Assembly (NCBI RefSeq): GCF_014696315.1
Contig: NZ_JACJPX010000032.1
Coordinates: 1 to 64,000 of the forward strand
Source: Calothrix membranacea FACHB-236
GTDB taxonomy: Bacteria; Cyanobacteriota; Cyanobacteriia; Cyanobacteriales; Nostocaceae
Reading direction: 5' to 3'
Length of the DNA: 64,000 nucleotides
The notes beneath the pieces are model-generated. The model was not told the DNA's origin. It ran no database searches and worked only from the letters and a program-made list of their open reading frames with translations. How positions within the stretch are numbered: the first letter of the stretch is position 1; the number at the start of each line of letters is the position of its first letter. The position numbers and the translations under genes are program-made. This document shows, piece after piece, positions 36,311 to 44,337 of this stretch.

Positions 36311-36909
36311 ATGATAATTGACGAATACATCCAAGAGATGATGATTGAGAAGCAGATTCCAGGACTCTCTGTGGCGGTAGTTCGAGAGGGTGAAGCTGTT
36401 TTGGTTCAAGGCTATGGGTTGGCGAATTTGGAACATTCTGTACCAGCAACCCCACACACCGCTTATGAAATTGCTTCTATTGGGAAAACTTTCACTGCTA
36501 CAGCAATAATGATGTTGGTAGAAGAAGCGGTAATTTCGTTAGAAGATGCGATCGCAATTTATCTCGATGACTTACCCTTAGCTTGGCAAAGTGTGACAAT
36601 CAAGCAAATTCTGTCTCATCAGTCAGGGATTCCCAGCTATACGGATGCGCCAAACTACTGGGAAATTACCCGCCTTGATTTAGATAAATCGGAAATTTTG
36701 GCTTTAGTAAATCATCTACCCTTGAAGTTTCCGCCAGGAGAGTTTAGCGCCTATGACAATACAGGCTATTACTTGTTGGGCTTGTTGCTAGAACAGGTAA
36801 CAGGACAAATTTAGATCAAATTTCTCGACCAGATGCGATCGCAAAACAAATTGCTGGATACTATTGTCCAGAATTGACTAAACTTGCGCTTCAACCGCCA
36901 TTAGTTTGA
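36311..36909 (+). pseudogene. Broken beta-lactamase-type serine hydrolase
   Basis: The open part (36311-36814) encodes the N-terminal half of a class C beta-lactamase/penicillin-binding-protein-like hydrolase: KQIPGLSVAVVREGE, the nucleophile motif SIGK (S-x-x-K) in ASIGKTFTATAIM, and the YxN-like motif YDNTGYY. It stops after LLEQVTGQI. Past the stop, in another frame, bases 36813-36909 read DQISRPDAIAKQIAGYYCPE and end LALQPPLV, which looks like a later part of the same kind of protein. Roughly half of a normal domain (the KTG region) is missing. So an internal deletion with a frameshift appears to have inactivated the gene. Confidence 0.7.
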
Positions 36910-36911
36910 AA

Positions 36912-36970
36912 AGGGTATTGGTAATTGGTAATTGGTAATTGGTAATTGGTAATTGGTAATTGGTAATTGG
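36912..36970. repeat. Tandem heptamer array, TTGGTAA units
   Basis: About eight consecutive, near-exact copies of the heptamer TTGGTAA between the broken hydrolase and the alpha/beta hydrolase gene. It is the longest pure heptamer array in the window. Slippage-prone repeats like this vary between related strains. Confidence 0.9.
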
Positions 36971-37005
36971 GAAAAGGAGGATTTTTGACAAATGAGAAAT
37001 GACAA

Positions 37006-37857
37006 TTATTTTGATTCTGCACGCCGCATAAAGGGCAAAAGGTCTTCGAGAATCGTTTCGTGATAATGTTCTTGTGGGTAATGACCAACGTTATTTAGTT
37101 TGACTAATTCTGCATTGGGTACGGAATCGACAAAACTTTGTGCTATCTCTACAGGTAACCAAGGGTCAATCATTCCCCATTGAATTAAAATTGGTTGTTG
37201 CCATTGTTTAAACCCAGATTGAACTTCTTGCATAGCTGAATCGAGTTGCAAATTGCGAATAGTTGCAAGCAGACTCCGCCCTGGTGCAGAACTTTTCAAG
37301 AATGGACGGCGATAAACATCTAAATCTTTATCTTCTATGCGGTAACGACTACCACCTTCTAAGGTTCTATCAACTAAAAGGGGGTCTTGGGTCATCATTT
37401 CACCTGCTAAAGGTAAGCCCATTTGTTTAATTTTCCAAGGCAATTTAGCAGTAGGTGAAATAGGTGCATTTAAAATAGCTAAGTTAGCAATTTGTTCTGG
37501 GTGACGTAAGGCATATTGTAAGCCTACAGAACCTAAAAAACCTTGGACAACTAAAGAAAATTTTTCCAGTTCTAAAGCTTTAATAAATCCTTCTAAAGCT
37601 GTAATAAATGCTTCTGGAGTGTAGGCAAAATCTCGTTTTTCGGGAGTTGCGGAAAAGCCATAACCAATCCAATCGGGGGCGATCGCTCTTGTTCCCTGGC
37701 TAGCTAAAGCAGGTAAAATGTTGCGCCAACTGTAACTTTGTGAAACTATGCCGTGTAGTAATACTACAGGTATTAAGTCAGTTCTGCCAATTGGTGCAGC
37801 TTCGCGATAGAACCAATCTAATGAATTTACGGTGATTTTATTTTCGTTTATTGACAC
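37006..37857 (-). CDS. Alpha/beta hydrolase family protein lacking the usual nucleophile
   Basis: 283 residues with a GTG start at 37857 preceded by AGGA. It has the alpha/beta-hydrolase layout: oxyanion region VVLLHGIVSQSYSWRNILPA, RAIAPDWIGYGFSATP, the nucleophile elbow region LVVQGFLGSVGLQYALRHPE, acid Asp in QWGMIDPWLPVE and His in NNVGHYPQEHY. It is closest in pattern to haloalkane-dehalogenase-like proteins, where the elbow reads VVQDWGG. Here the nucleophile position is Gly (VVQGFLG), so either the reaction differs or it is not an enzyme. The acid and His remain. No signal peptide. The substrate is unknown. Confidence 0.85.
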   Translation of the reverse strand: MSINENKITVNSLDWFYREAAPIGRTDLIPVVLLHGIVSQSYSWRNILPALASQGTRAIAPDWIGYGFSATPEKRDFAYTPEAFITALEGFIKALELEKFSLVVQGFLGSVGLQYALRHPEQIANLAILNAPISPTAKLPWKIKQMGLPLAGEMMTQDPLLVDRTLEGGSRYRIEDKDLDVYRRPFLKSSAPGRSLLATIRNLQLDSAMQEVQSGFKQWQQPILIQWGMIDPWLPVEIAQSFVDSVPNAELVKLNNVGHYPQEHYHETILEDLLPFMRRAESK

Positions 37858-37898
37858 GCTAGGTTCCTATTAAATCAATTTGTCATTTGTTATTCTTA

Positions 37899-37937
37899 CA
37901 AAGTTCTGAGCGGAGGAAACCTCCGCTCAGAACTTTG
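37899..37937. terminator. Perfect 18-bp hairpin upstream of the alpha/beta hydrolase gene
   Basis: CAAAGTTCTGAGCGGAGG pairs with its exact inverse across a three-base AAA loop. It is a very stable stem lying between thiO-like (38048) and the hydrolase gene (both minus strand). No T-run follows on either strand, so termination is only one possibility; a second perfect hairpin follows at once. Confidence 0.5.
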
Positions 37938-37940
37938 CGC

Positions 37941-37980
37941 TTAGTCATTAGTCATTTGTTTTTTAATGACTAATGACTAA
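37941..37980. repeat. Perfect 16-bp inverted repeat of TTAGTCA units
   Basis: TTAGTCATTAGTCATT (37941-37956) faces AATGACTAATGACTAA (37965-37980) across an eight-base loop rich in T. Built of heptamer-like units, adjacent to the hairpin at 37899-37937. Confidence 0.7.
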
Positions 37981-38047
37981 GTATCAATTTTTCATGCAAA
38001 AACCTTTGGCATGAAATGCCAAAGCAAAATGATAAAAAAGTAGATTG

Positions 38048-39169
38048 TTATTGAGAATTGCTAGGAATAATCATCTCACGAATTGCATAAGCTGTGGCGG
38101 GTGCGAGTAAAACACCGTTGCGATAATGTCCGGTGGCTAGGAGGACATTACTAAACCCTGGTAATTTTCCTATAACTGGGGCTGGGCGGCCTTCGGGGCG
38201 GGGGCGTAAACCTGACCAAGTGCGGACAATTGTTGCGCTGGCTAATTCTGGGCAAAATGCGATCGCTTGTTGTCTGACAGATTCGAGTAGTTCTTGATTG
38301 GGGGGAATTTCATCGCGATCACTAGGAAATTCTACAGTTGCACCAATCCAGTAGTCGCCATTAGCGACGGGGACAATATGCACATCATTCCCCGTGATTG
38401 CTGGCTGGAAGTCAGGATTTCCTAATGGATGCCCTAAACTAACTTGTAATGCTTGCCCCAGCACAGGACGGATATCAATTTTTTGATTGAGTTGCGATGT
38501 CAAGGGTGTGGAACCCAAACCAGCGGCGACAACAACCCAGTCAGCCGTAATTGTTCCATCTGTGGTTTCTAGTTGGTGACAAACTTGGGCAGAGTTTTCG
38601 CTTGGTGTTAATTGCGGTGAAGATTGGGCATTTAACACAGTCACGCCAAATTTACAGGTAACGCCGTTGTGTTGAGCAGCCTCAACTAAAGCTAATGTTA
38701 AAGCTGTGGGGTCAAGTTGGCGGTCTTGCGGAGAATAGACAGCACCAGTTACTTGTTCGTTAACTATCTGGGGACAGAGATTTTGCAGTTTAGCTTTGTC
38801 CCAAATTTCTAAGTTCCAGCCTTGGGATTGGCGAATTTCTAGTAATTTTTGTTTGTCTGCTAAATCTTCCCCTTCTAAGCAAAGGCTGAGGATTCCCTGG
38901 CGATTAAAAGGGATTTTTCGCCCTGTGATTGCTTCTAATTCGGGAATTAAGGTTTCATAGCGTTGGACGCTAGTTTGTCGTAACTGCCAAGCTTTACCTT
39001 TAAGTTTTTGGCTAATGATACCCATTAAAACGCCAAGTGCAGCGCCAGTAGAAGCTTGTGCAGGAGGCTGGCTATCCAGAACAGTGATACTTAGACCTTT
39101 AACTTGACTTAGTTCATAGGCGATCGCTGCCCCAACTACACCGCAACCGATAATAACTACATGACTCAT
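38048..39169 (-). CDS. FAD-dependent amino-acid oxidase, ThiO (glycine oxidase)-like
   Basis: 373 residues from ATG 39169 (MSHVVIIGCGVVGAAIAYEL), where the FAD-binding GxGxxG motif begins immediately; a TTG at 39181 is the upstream alternative. The D-amino-acid-oxidase fold is complete: STGAALGVLMG near the start and the C-terminal GLRPRPEGRPAPVIGKLPGF and GHYRNGVLLAPATA motifs, typical of ThiO, which makes the glycine imine for the thiazole of thiamine. Many cyanobacteria carry ThiO fused to ThiG; this one is unfused, so it could also be a general sarcosine or amino-acid oxidase paralogue. No thiamine gene is nearby. psbQ lies upstream on the same strand. Confidence 0.85.
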   Translation of the reverse strand: MSHVVIIGCGVVGAAIAYELSQVKGLSITVLDSQPPAQASTGAALGVLMGIISQKLKGKAWQLRQTSVQRYETLIPELEAITGRKIPFNRQGILSLCLEGEDLADKQKLLEIRQSQGWNLEIWDKAKLQNLCPQIVNEQVTGAVYSPQDRQLDPTALTLALVEAAQHNGVTCKFGVTVLNAQSSPQLTPSENSAQVCHQLETTDGTITADWVVVAAGLGSTPLTSQLNQKIDIRPVLGQALQVSLGHPLGNPDFQPAITGNDVHIVPVANGDYWIGATVEFPSDRDEIPPNQELLESVRQQAIAFCPELASATIVRTWSGLRPRPEGRPAPVIGKLPGFSNVLLATGHYRNGVLLAPATAYAIREMIIPSNSQ

Positions 39170-39185
39170 GACTTTATCCAAAAAG

Positions 39186-39220
39186 TTAGGAGTTAGAAAT
39201 TTTTGCTTCCTAACTCCTAA
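39186..39220. terminator. 11-bp hairpin between psbQ and the ThiO-like gene
   Basis: TTAGGAGTTAG (39186-39196) pairs exactly with CTAACTCCTAA (39210-39220). It may terminate psbQ transcripts, or be one more heptamer-derived palindrome; no T-run follows on the minus strand apart from TTTTT inside the following codons. Confidence 0.4.
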
Positions 39221-39228
39221 CTCATAGC

Positions 39229-39337
39229 TTAAAGGAACTCCAAAAAATCAATTATCCCCCTTAAGGTTGTTGACGGTTCACAGTCAACTGTCAACCGTCA
39301 ACAATAATAGTGGAATATTTTTACTTGGAACTTCCTA
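39229..39337. mobile_element. MITE-like element, TTAGGGAATTCCAA-type ends (second copy)
   Basis: About 109 bp from TTAAAGGAACTCCAAAAAAT to TTACTTGGAACTTCCTA, with the interior palindrome GTTGACGGTTCACAGTCAACT facing TGTCAACCGTCAAC. It matches the element at 18577-18693 in ends, interior and length. It lies 11 bases downstream of the psbQ stop codon. Confidence 0.6.
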
Positions 39338-39348
39338 CAACTCCGTAC

Positions 39349-39813
39349 TTATGACTCAGCTTCAGCGCTTGTTTTGGGAAGCAGACTGAGGAATTTATCT
39401 AGATCTGCAACCACTGCTTGAGTATTATTTAAAGCAAGTATACTATTGCCAGATGTTGCAGCTTGGTCGATTTTTACCAAATGGTTAAACAAATCACGTG
39501 CTGTTTGACGTGCTATAGCTTGATCCTGGGGTAACAGGTTAGGAATCACATAAGTCATGTCTAACCGAGCTTCTGCTAACGGCCCATGTATAAAATTACC
39601 CACGAAGATCCAATCTTTGCGTTGGATGAGGTCTTTTAGTTCGTCTAAGCGATCGCGCACAGCCTGAATCTCTGGCACATATGTCTGAATTTTCGTCAGT
39701 TGTGCTGTTGTATAAGTAGGTGGTGCTTTGGCGACAGTAGGACTGCCACAACTGATCAGTAGGGTTGCCAATAATACGAAAACCAATGACAAAAGAGAGC
39801 GTTGACGCGACAT
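39349..39813 (-). CDS. psbQ: Photosystem II lipoprotein PsbQ
   Basis: Lumenal extrinsic subunit that stabilises the oxygen-evolving complex of photosystem II. 154 residues: a signal peptide with lipobox LLISC (Cys22, the lipidation site) is followed by a four-helix bundle. The helices hold the conserved cyanobacterial PsbQ segments IQTYVPEIQAVRDRLDEL, DWIFVGNFIHGPLAEARLDM and NLLPQDQAIARQTARDLFNH. Length and lipid anchor are as in other cyanobacteria. Monocistronic in appearance; a MITE-like element follows its stop. Confidence 0.94.
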   Translation of the reverse strand: MSRQRSLLSLVFVLLATLLISCGSPTVAKAPPTYTTAQLTKIQTYVPEIQAVRDRLDELKDLIQRKDWIFVGNFIHGPLAEARLDMTYVIPNLLPQDQAIARQTARDLFNHLVKIDQAATSGNSILALNNTQAVVADLDKFLSLLPKTSAEAES

Positions 39814-40179
39814 ATACTGAAATAATTTGCTGTTTGTTTGCCGACTAACAGTGTAATTTTAGATCGCAAGTGTCAGTTATAGTTCTTACCAGAAAAGGAT
39901 TTTGGCAAAATTTTTAATACCAGCTTTTATTTTTTTAAAATAGCCAATTGATTGCGTAATTTTTGTAAAATTTAAGTATAATTACTCAATATATTTATTT
40001 GCCTACAAACTTCAATAAGCACTTTTTGACAGCTTTTGTTCACAATGATGTTAGGAAAACATAATTTATAGTTGCGAAACATAAGAGAGATTGATAAGCT
40101 GAAACACTAATACCATCTACCTTCTGGCGTTTTTTATTCAGATTTCCCTTAAGCCGATGCAATATAGGAGTGTTTTTTC
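39814..40179. other. AT-rich divergent spacer, psbQ to the 142-residue gene
   Basis: 366 bases that hold the psbQ promoter (minus) and that of the gene at 40180 (plus). No hairpin, repeat or RNA gene was recognised. Confidence 0.4.
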
Positions 40180-40608
40180 GTGAACGCATCTGAACAAGCA
40201 ACTAACCTTGAACTCGCCAGCAAGATTGCTACGGTAGTTAATTTGTTTAAATTTGAGTTTCCTGATGCCAAATCGGATCTTAAACCTTGGAAGAACGATC
40301 CTGAAACACGGGAGTTAGTCGATCCAGACTCTATAGACATCGGTTTTCACTTTCCTGGAATCAGCAAATCCTGGCGCAGTCGCAGCGTCTTAATTCAAAT
40401 CCGATTTTATCAAGACCAAGTAAGTAATGTGCGGCGTGCGATCGGTGTAGAAATTGCTGCATTCGATCATCGCGGTGAAGCATGGCGACTTTCAACAATA
40501 GACAAATGGAGTATTGTAGGTGCTTCTATCCCTTCCTCTCACATTGAAGAAAAGCTCAAACAAATTTGTCGTCAAATCTTAGAAGTATTTAATAAAGAAA
40601 CAGATTAA
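40180..40608 (+). CDS. Conserved hypothetical protein (142 residues)
   Basis: Not recognised as a named family. It starts with GTG (40180) and reads MNASEQATNLELASKIATVV. It is soluble, with mixed alpha/beta pattern: FEFPDAKSDLKPWKNDPETR, a strand-rich centre (RSVLIQIRFYQDQ, AIGVEIAAFDHRGEAWRLST) and a C-terminal helix (SHIEEKLKQICRQILEVFNK). No signal peptide, metal-binding or nucleotide-binding motif. The compact, normal composition and absence of an overlapping alternative frame argue that it is a real gene. Function unknown. Confidence 0.7.
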   Translation: MNASEQATNLELASKIATVVNLFKFEFPDAKSDLKPWKNDPETRELVDPDSIDIGFHFPGISKSWRSRSVLIQIRFYQDQVSNVRRAIGVEIAAFDHRGEAWRLSTIDKWSIVGASIPSSHIEEKLKQICRQILEVFNKETD

Positions 40609-40690
40609 ACCTAATTTTAAAATGGAACTTCTTTCTCTTTGTTGTCTGCATTTTTGGAGTTAATAAAAGATACATTCTCCGCAATAAGTT

Positions 40691-40740
40691 ATACCAATTT
40701 GAAAAAGAATGCGGCAGATTATAGGTGCAAGGCAATGCCC
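40691..40740. repeat. Half-copy of the GGGCAAGGCA repeat family
   Basis: ATACCAATTTGAAAAAGAATG then GCGGCAGATTATAGGTGCAA and GGCAATGCCC. The same order of motifs is found, complete and with its other arm, at 23198-23295. Confidence 0.55.
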
Positions 40741-40798
40741 AGTTGTGTCAACTTAAGTTAAAAGCTATATAGGGCGGGCGTTGTACAAATACCTCGCA

Positions 40799-40888
40799 CC
40801 CTCATCCCCTAACCCCTTCTCCCGCAGGAGAAGGGGAATTAAATCTCTTGCTCCCCTCTCCTGGTGGGAGAGGGGTTGGGGGTGAGGG
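40799..40888. repeat. Large C/G-rich hairpin repeat (CCCTCATCCCC ... GGGGTGAGGG)
   Basis: The arms CCCTCATCCCCTAACCCC and GGGGTTGGGGGTGAGGG pair over most of their length, with inner stems CCCTTCTCCC/GGGAGA-type. This sequence type is widespread between genes in filamentous cyanobacteria. Possibly a mobile palindromic repeat; no gene inside. Confidence 0.7.
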
Positions 40889-41020
40889 CAAAAACCTTGC
40901 TACAAAGCGGGTTTCACATTAACCCTGTTTTGTCACTCTTGGAAAACATTACAATTATCTGTAACTTACCAACTTGCTATCTGCTGTATACAATAACATT
41001 GCCTGCATAGGCGATCGCTT

Positions 41021-41185
41021 AAACTTTAACCCTTAATGTTCAAGGTTTAAGGCTTAATGCTCAAGGTTTAACCCTTAATGTTCAAACTTTAACCCTTAAT
41101 GCTCAAGGTTTAAGGCTTAATGTTCAAACTTTAACCCTTAATGCTCAAGGTTTAAGGCTTAATGTTCAAACTTTAAGGCTTAATG
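41021..41185. repeat. Minisatellite: eight units of about 21 bp
   Basis: One 18-base and seven 21-base units in tandem with no spacers. Each unit is built of two variable parts: TTCAAACTT or CTCAAGGTT, then TAACCCTTAATG or TAAGGCTTAATG. The two forms of each part are shuffled along the array. Unit boundaries fall at 41039, 41060, 41081, 41102, 41123, 41144 and 41165. No ORF crosses it convincingly. A hairpin with a T-run follows 45 bases later. Confidence 0.92.
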
Positions 41186-41229
41186 TTGTAAGAAAACTAA
41201 AGTAGAATCAAAATTTTGGGCATCTTTAG

Positions 41230-41252
41230 TCATCTTGAGATGACTTTTTCTA
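41230..41252 (+). terminator. Rho-independent terminator downstream of the minisatellite
   Basis: AGTCATC (41230-41236) pairs with GATGACT (41241-41247) around TTGA and is followed by TTTTTC. A strong palindrome AGACTAGGAAT-TC-ATTCCTAGTCT follows directly at 41255-41278. No plus-strand gene ends near here (the nearest stops at 40608), so an RNA crossing the array is one possible client. Confidence 0.55.
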
Positions 41253-41307
41253 TGAGACTAGGAATTCATTCCTAGTCTGACTGCCTAGTGTAATGTACTA
41301 AAGCGTT

Positions 41308-41321
41308 TTTGCGTAAGTCCT
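41308..41321. repeat. Solo end of the AGGACTTACGC MITE-like family
   Basis: TTTGCGTAAGTCCT here equals the right end of the copy at 20915-21040. No partner end is found close by, so it is a solo or decayed copy. Confidence 0.5.
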
Positions 41322-41655
41322 ATGAATTTGACAAAATGGATTTCTTGAGCCAGAATCCTTGCTAGGTTTGCCAAATACCATTTGCACCAGTTTAGTCTTT
41401 AGTTGGATAGCAGACTAAATTAACATGCAAAAAATATCTAAATAGTTTTGTCTCGGATGGAACCCCAAGAGTTCTGAATGCCATGAGATATAGAGAAATT
41501 GGTAATCAGACAGATCAGGAAAACCCAAGACATTCTATTTGCATAATCTAAAAACTCACTTACTGGTGGTAGGGGTAATACCCTTACTTCTACTCCTCAG
41601 CTTCAAAATCATTACTTGAGTACAGAGAATCTATTATTAATTACATTACAGAACA

Positions 41656-42558
41656 ATGGCTTTGATATCTAGAAGGCATAAATTTAAGCTAAAAAATAAA
41701 TCTAATTTACAATTTGTTTCTTTATATATTGTTGTATCCTTTTTAACAATTACACTATTGCTTTCTTATATAAATGCTCCCAGAATTCCACTTTTAGGAT
41801 TTCACGGCATTGTTGATCTGAATAATCCTAACCTTGGACTTATTCAGAATCCAATAGCTGCAAAAATGTCTTATGCAATGCAAGATTTAGAAAAGTTTTT
41901 AGAATACTTGGCTCGTAATAATTACTGGTTTTTATCAACTCAAGACTTATATGATTACTTTATTGATCGCAACCGAGAGATTCCCCAAGAATATGTCGGT
42001 AAAAAGCCCATAATGTTAAGCTTCGATGACAGCTATAAAACTGTATATACTAACATTGTTCCAGTTTTAGAAAGGTTAGAAAAAGAATTTAAGCAAAAAA
42101 TCAAAATAGTTTTATTTGTCAATCCTGGTACATTAGCTAAAATTCATCATCCATCAACTACATACCTGAGTTGTGAGGATTTGAGAACAGGATTTGCCAA
42201 GGGATTTTATGATATTCAATCTCACGGAGAAAACCACAAAGATTTAGCTAAAATTAATGTTTCTGAGTTAAATCAGGAATTAGCTCAAGCTCAAATTGAA
42301 CTTAGAGAATGTCTGGCTGGTTTAGCAGCACCGCAGGAGATTGCTCGGCATATTGCATATCCTTATGGTTCTATGAATCATCAAGTAGAAACCTATGCAG
42401 CAAAGTATTATCAATCAGGTTATCTGTATAACAGCACAATTTTACGCTTCCGTTGGTTACAGGATAAATATCGGATTTCGCGCCTCACAGTAAATCGAGC
42501 AAAATCACCTGAAAGATTGATTCAAATGGCTACTAGGTCTTTTATTATCTCTAAATAA
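41656..42558 (+). CDS. Membrane-anchored polysaccharide deacetylase (NodB-like)
   Basis: Likely removes N- or O-acetyl groups from a cell-envelope polysaccharide. 300 residues: basic N-terminus then one membrane helix (about 18-40; FVSLYIVVSFLTITLLLSYI), and a NodB domain facing the periplasm. Motifs in order: GFHGIVD; metal-site SFDDSYKT (the two Asp); SHGENH with two metal-binding His; and AYPYGSMN near 235. All catalytic positions seem present. Start ATG 41656; the upstream spacer holds the minisatellite. The DUF5009 membrane gene follows after 291 bases on the same strand. Confidence 0.88.
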   Translation: MALISRRHKFKLKNKSNLQFVSLYIVVSFLTITLLLSYINAPRIPLLGFHGIVDLNNPNLGLIQNPIAAKMSYAMQDLEKFLEYLARNNYWFLSTQDLYDYFIDRNREIPQEYVGKKPIMLSFDDSYKTVYTNIVPVLERLEKEFKQKIKIVLFVNPGTLAKIHHPSTTYLSCEDLRTGFAKGFYDIQSHGENHKDLAKINVSELNQELAQAQIELRECLAGLAAPQEIARHIAYPYGSMNHQVETYAAKYYQSGYLYNSTILRFRWLQDKYRISRLTVNRAKSPERLIQMATRSFIISK

Positions 42559-42849
42559 TCATTTGTCATTTTTCATTTGCTTCAATTAGAGTTGACACTG
42601 ATGCCGTACTCTCGCCGCTAACGCATCCTACTCAATAATCATTTGTAATTTGTTTAAATTAGAGTATGTGAGATACCAACAAAATTTACGCAAACTCTTA
42701 CATATACATTTATTGTAGGGGTTTAGCACTGCTAAACCCTGAAGCATTTATTTTGTAGAGAGCAAACATATAGTTTCTTTTTAGGGTAAGTTACTTTCGC
42801 AAATAATTTAAGGCTGCTATACTAAATTTCCTGAATTCAGGTAATTCCA

Positions 42850-44331
42850 TTGACTCAGGAAAGTAATATTACTACTAAAAATATAAAACGCGCCGATGCG
42901 TTAGATGCACTGCGGGGATTGGCAATCTTAGCGATGGTCTTTTCCGGCACAATTCGATATAAAATTTTGCCAGCTTGGATGTATCATGCTCAAGAGCCAC
43001 CCCCAACTCATGCCTTTAATTCTCAAATTGCTGGCTTAACTTGGGTAGATGTAGTCTTCCCCTTATTTTTATTTGCAATGGGTGCTGCCATACCCTTAGC
43101 ACTATCACGCCGTATTGCTCAAGGATGGAGTATTTCTAGAATTATTTTATATATTTTAAAGCGCGGCTTCATGCTAGGAGCTTTTGCAATTATTTTGCAA
43201 CATCTCCGTCCGTATACCATCAATAACAACCCAACTGACAAAACATGGTATGTAGCAATGCTGGGTTTCGTATTGCTGTTTTTAATGTTTGGTAGTTGGT
43301 CGATTTTAGGGAGGTGGAGTAAATATGGCGTATGGCTAAATATAGCAGGCTTTATCGCTGCGATCGCTATTATTTCTCAACTGCAATATGGTGGTAAAGG
43401 CTTTTTAATAGAACGTGGCGATCCAATATTAATAGTACTAGCAAATATGGCTGTTTTTGGTTCACTAACTTGGTTATGTACACGCTCTAATTTGCTTTTA
43501 CGTTTGGGATTACTGGGATATTTGATTGCTTTGCAATTCTCTGCTAATGCTGATGGCTGGGTCAAAATTTTATGGACAGCTTCAGCTATACCAATTCTCG
43601 GAAATGATTTAAAGTTTTCTTGGATTTTTCAGTTTTATTATTTAAAGTATTTATTTATTATTATTCCTGGAACTATTGTTGGGGATTTGATATTAAACTG
43701 GATACAAAAAAGTAATCAATCTCCAGAAATATCAGCCAATCATCGGCTTTTAGGCTCTCGCTATAGTCAGCGTTTATGGTTGATTATTGTATCTATGTTG
43801 ATGATTTGCTTAGTATTATTAGTAGGCTTGCAAGCGCGTTGGATTTGGCAAACTACTCTAGTAAGCGCTGCGATTTGTGGCGCAAGCTGGTTATTATTTA
43901 AGCAACCAGAAACAGAGATAGATTATCTACTCAAGCAATTTTATCAATGGGGAGCTTACTGGTTGTTACTAGGCTTATTTTTTGAGCCATTCCAAGGAGG
44001 TATTCATAAAGACCCCTCTACCTATAGCTATTATTTTGTCACAAGTGCGATCGCAATTTTTTTATTGATTATTTTTACTATAGTAATTGATATCTTTGGG
44101 CAGAAAAAATGGCTGCAATTTTTAATTGATAATGGGCAAAATCCCATGATTGCTTATGTAGCCTTTGCGAATCTTCTCTGGCCAATCTTACAACTTACGG
44201 GAATAGAAGATTGGATTATAGCCAATACTACTACACCTGTAATGGGAGTAATCAAAGGAATAGTCTACACTTTACCAATTGCTCTGTTAACAAGCTTCTG
44301 CACACGGCTAAAGCTATTTTGGAAAACTTAA
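42850..44331 (+). CDS. DUF5009/heparan-alpha-glucosaminide acetyltransferase-like membrane protein
   Basis: 493 residues and about eleven to twelve membrane helices. The N-terminal motif RADALDALRGLAILAMVFSG with the following WVDVVFPLFLFAMGAAIPLA is that of the HGSNAT/YeiB-like membrane acyltransferase superfamily, as is the C-terminal LIDNGQNPMIAYVAFANLLW. Such proteins move acetyl or acyl groups from cytoplasmic donors to sugars across the membrane. It follows a polysaccharide deacetylase gene, so both could modify the same envelope glycan; this link is inferred. TTG start at 42850, since no ATG occurs in frame before residue 29. Confidence 0.85.
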   Translation: MTQESNITTKNIKRADALDALRGLAILAMVFSGTIRYKILPAWMYHAQEPPPTHAFNSQIAGLTWVDVVFPLFLFAMGAAIPLALSRRIAQGWSISRIILYILKRGFMLGAFAIILQHLRPYTINNNPTDKTWYVAMLGFVLLFLMFGSWSILGRWSKYGVWLNIAGFIAAIAIISQLQYGGKGFLIERGDPILIVLANMAVFGSLTWLCTRSNLLLRLGLLGYLIALQFSANADGWVKILWTASAIPILGNDLKFSWIFQFYYLKYLFIIIPGTIVGDLILNWIQKSNQSPEISANHRLLGSRYSQRLWLIIVSMLMICLVLLVGLQARWIWQTTLVSAAICGASWLLFKQPETEIDYLLKQFYQWGAYWLLLGLFFEPFQGGIHKDPSTYSYYFVTSAIAIFLLIIFTIVIDIFGQKKWLQFLIDNGQNPMIAYVAFANLLWPILQLTGIEDWIIANTTTPVMGVIKGIVYTLPIALLTSFCTRLKLFWKT

Positions 44332-44337
44332 AATCAA

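Noticed and set aside
36912-36970. Iteron-type replication origin
   Set aside because: The TTGGTAA heptamers recur in many spacers of the window, and no replication gene or DnaA-box cluster is near.
37899-37937. Yfr2-type small RNA (contains GGAAACC in the loop region)
   Set aside because: Only a single perfect hairpin is present, with no flanking conserved Yfr2 sequence or T-run terminator; more likely a repeat or processing signal.
41021-41185. CRISPR-like array
   Set aside because: The units are directly joined without unique spacers, and no cas genes are near; it is a minisatellite.
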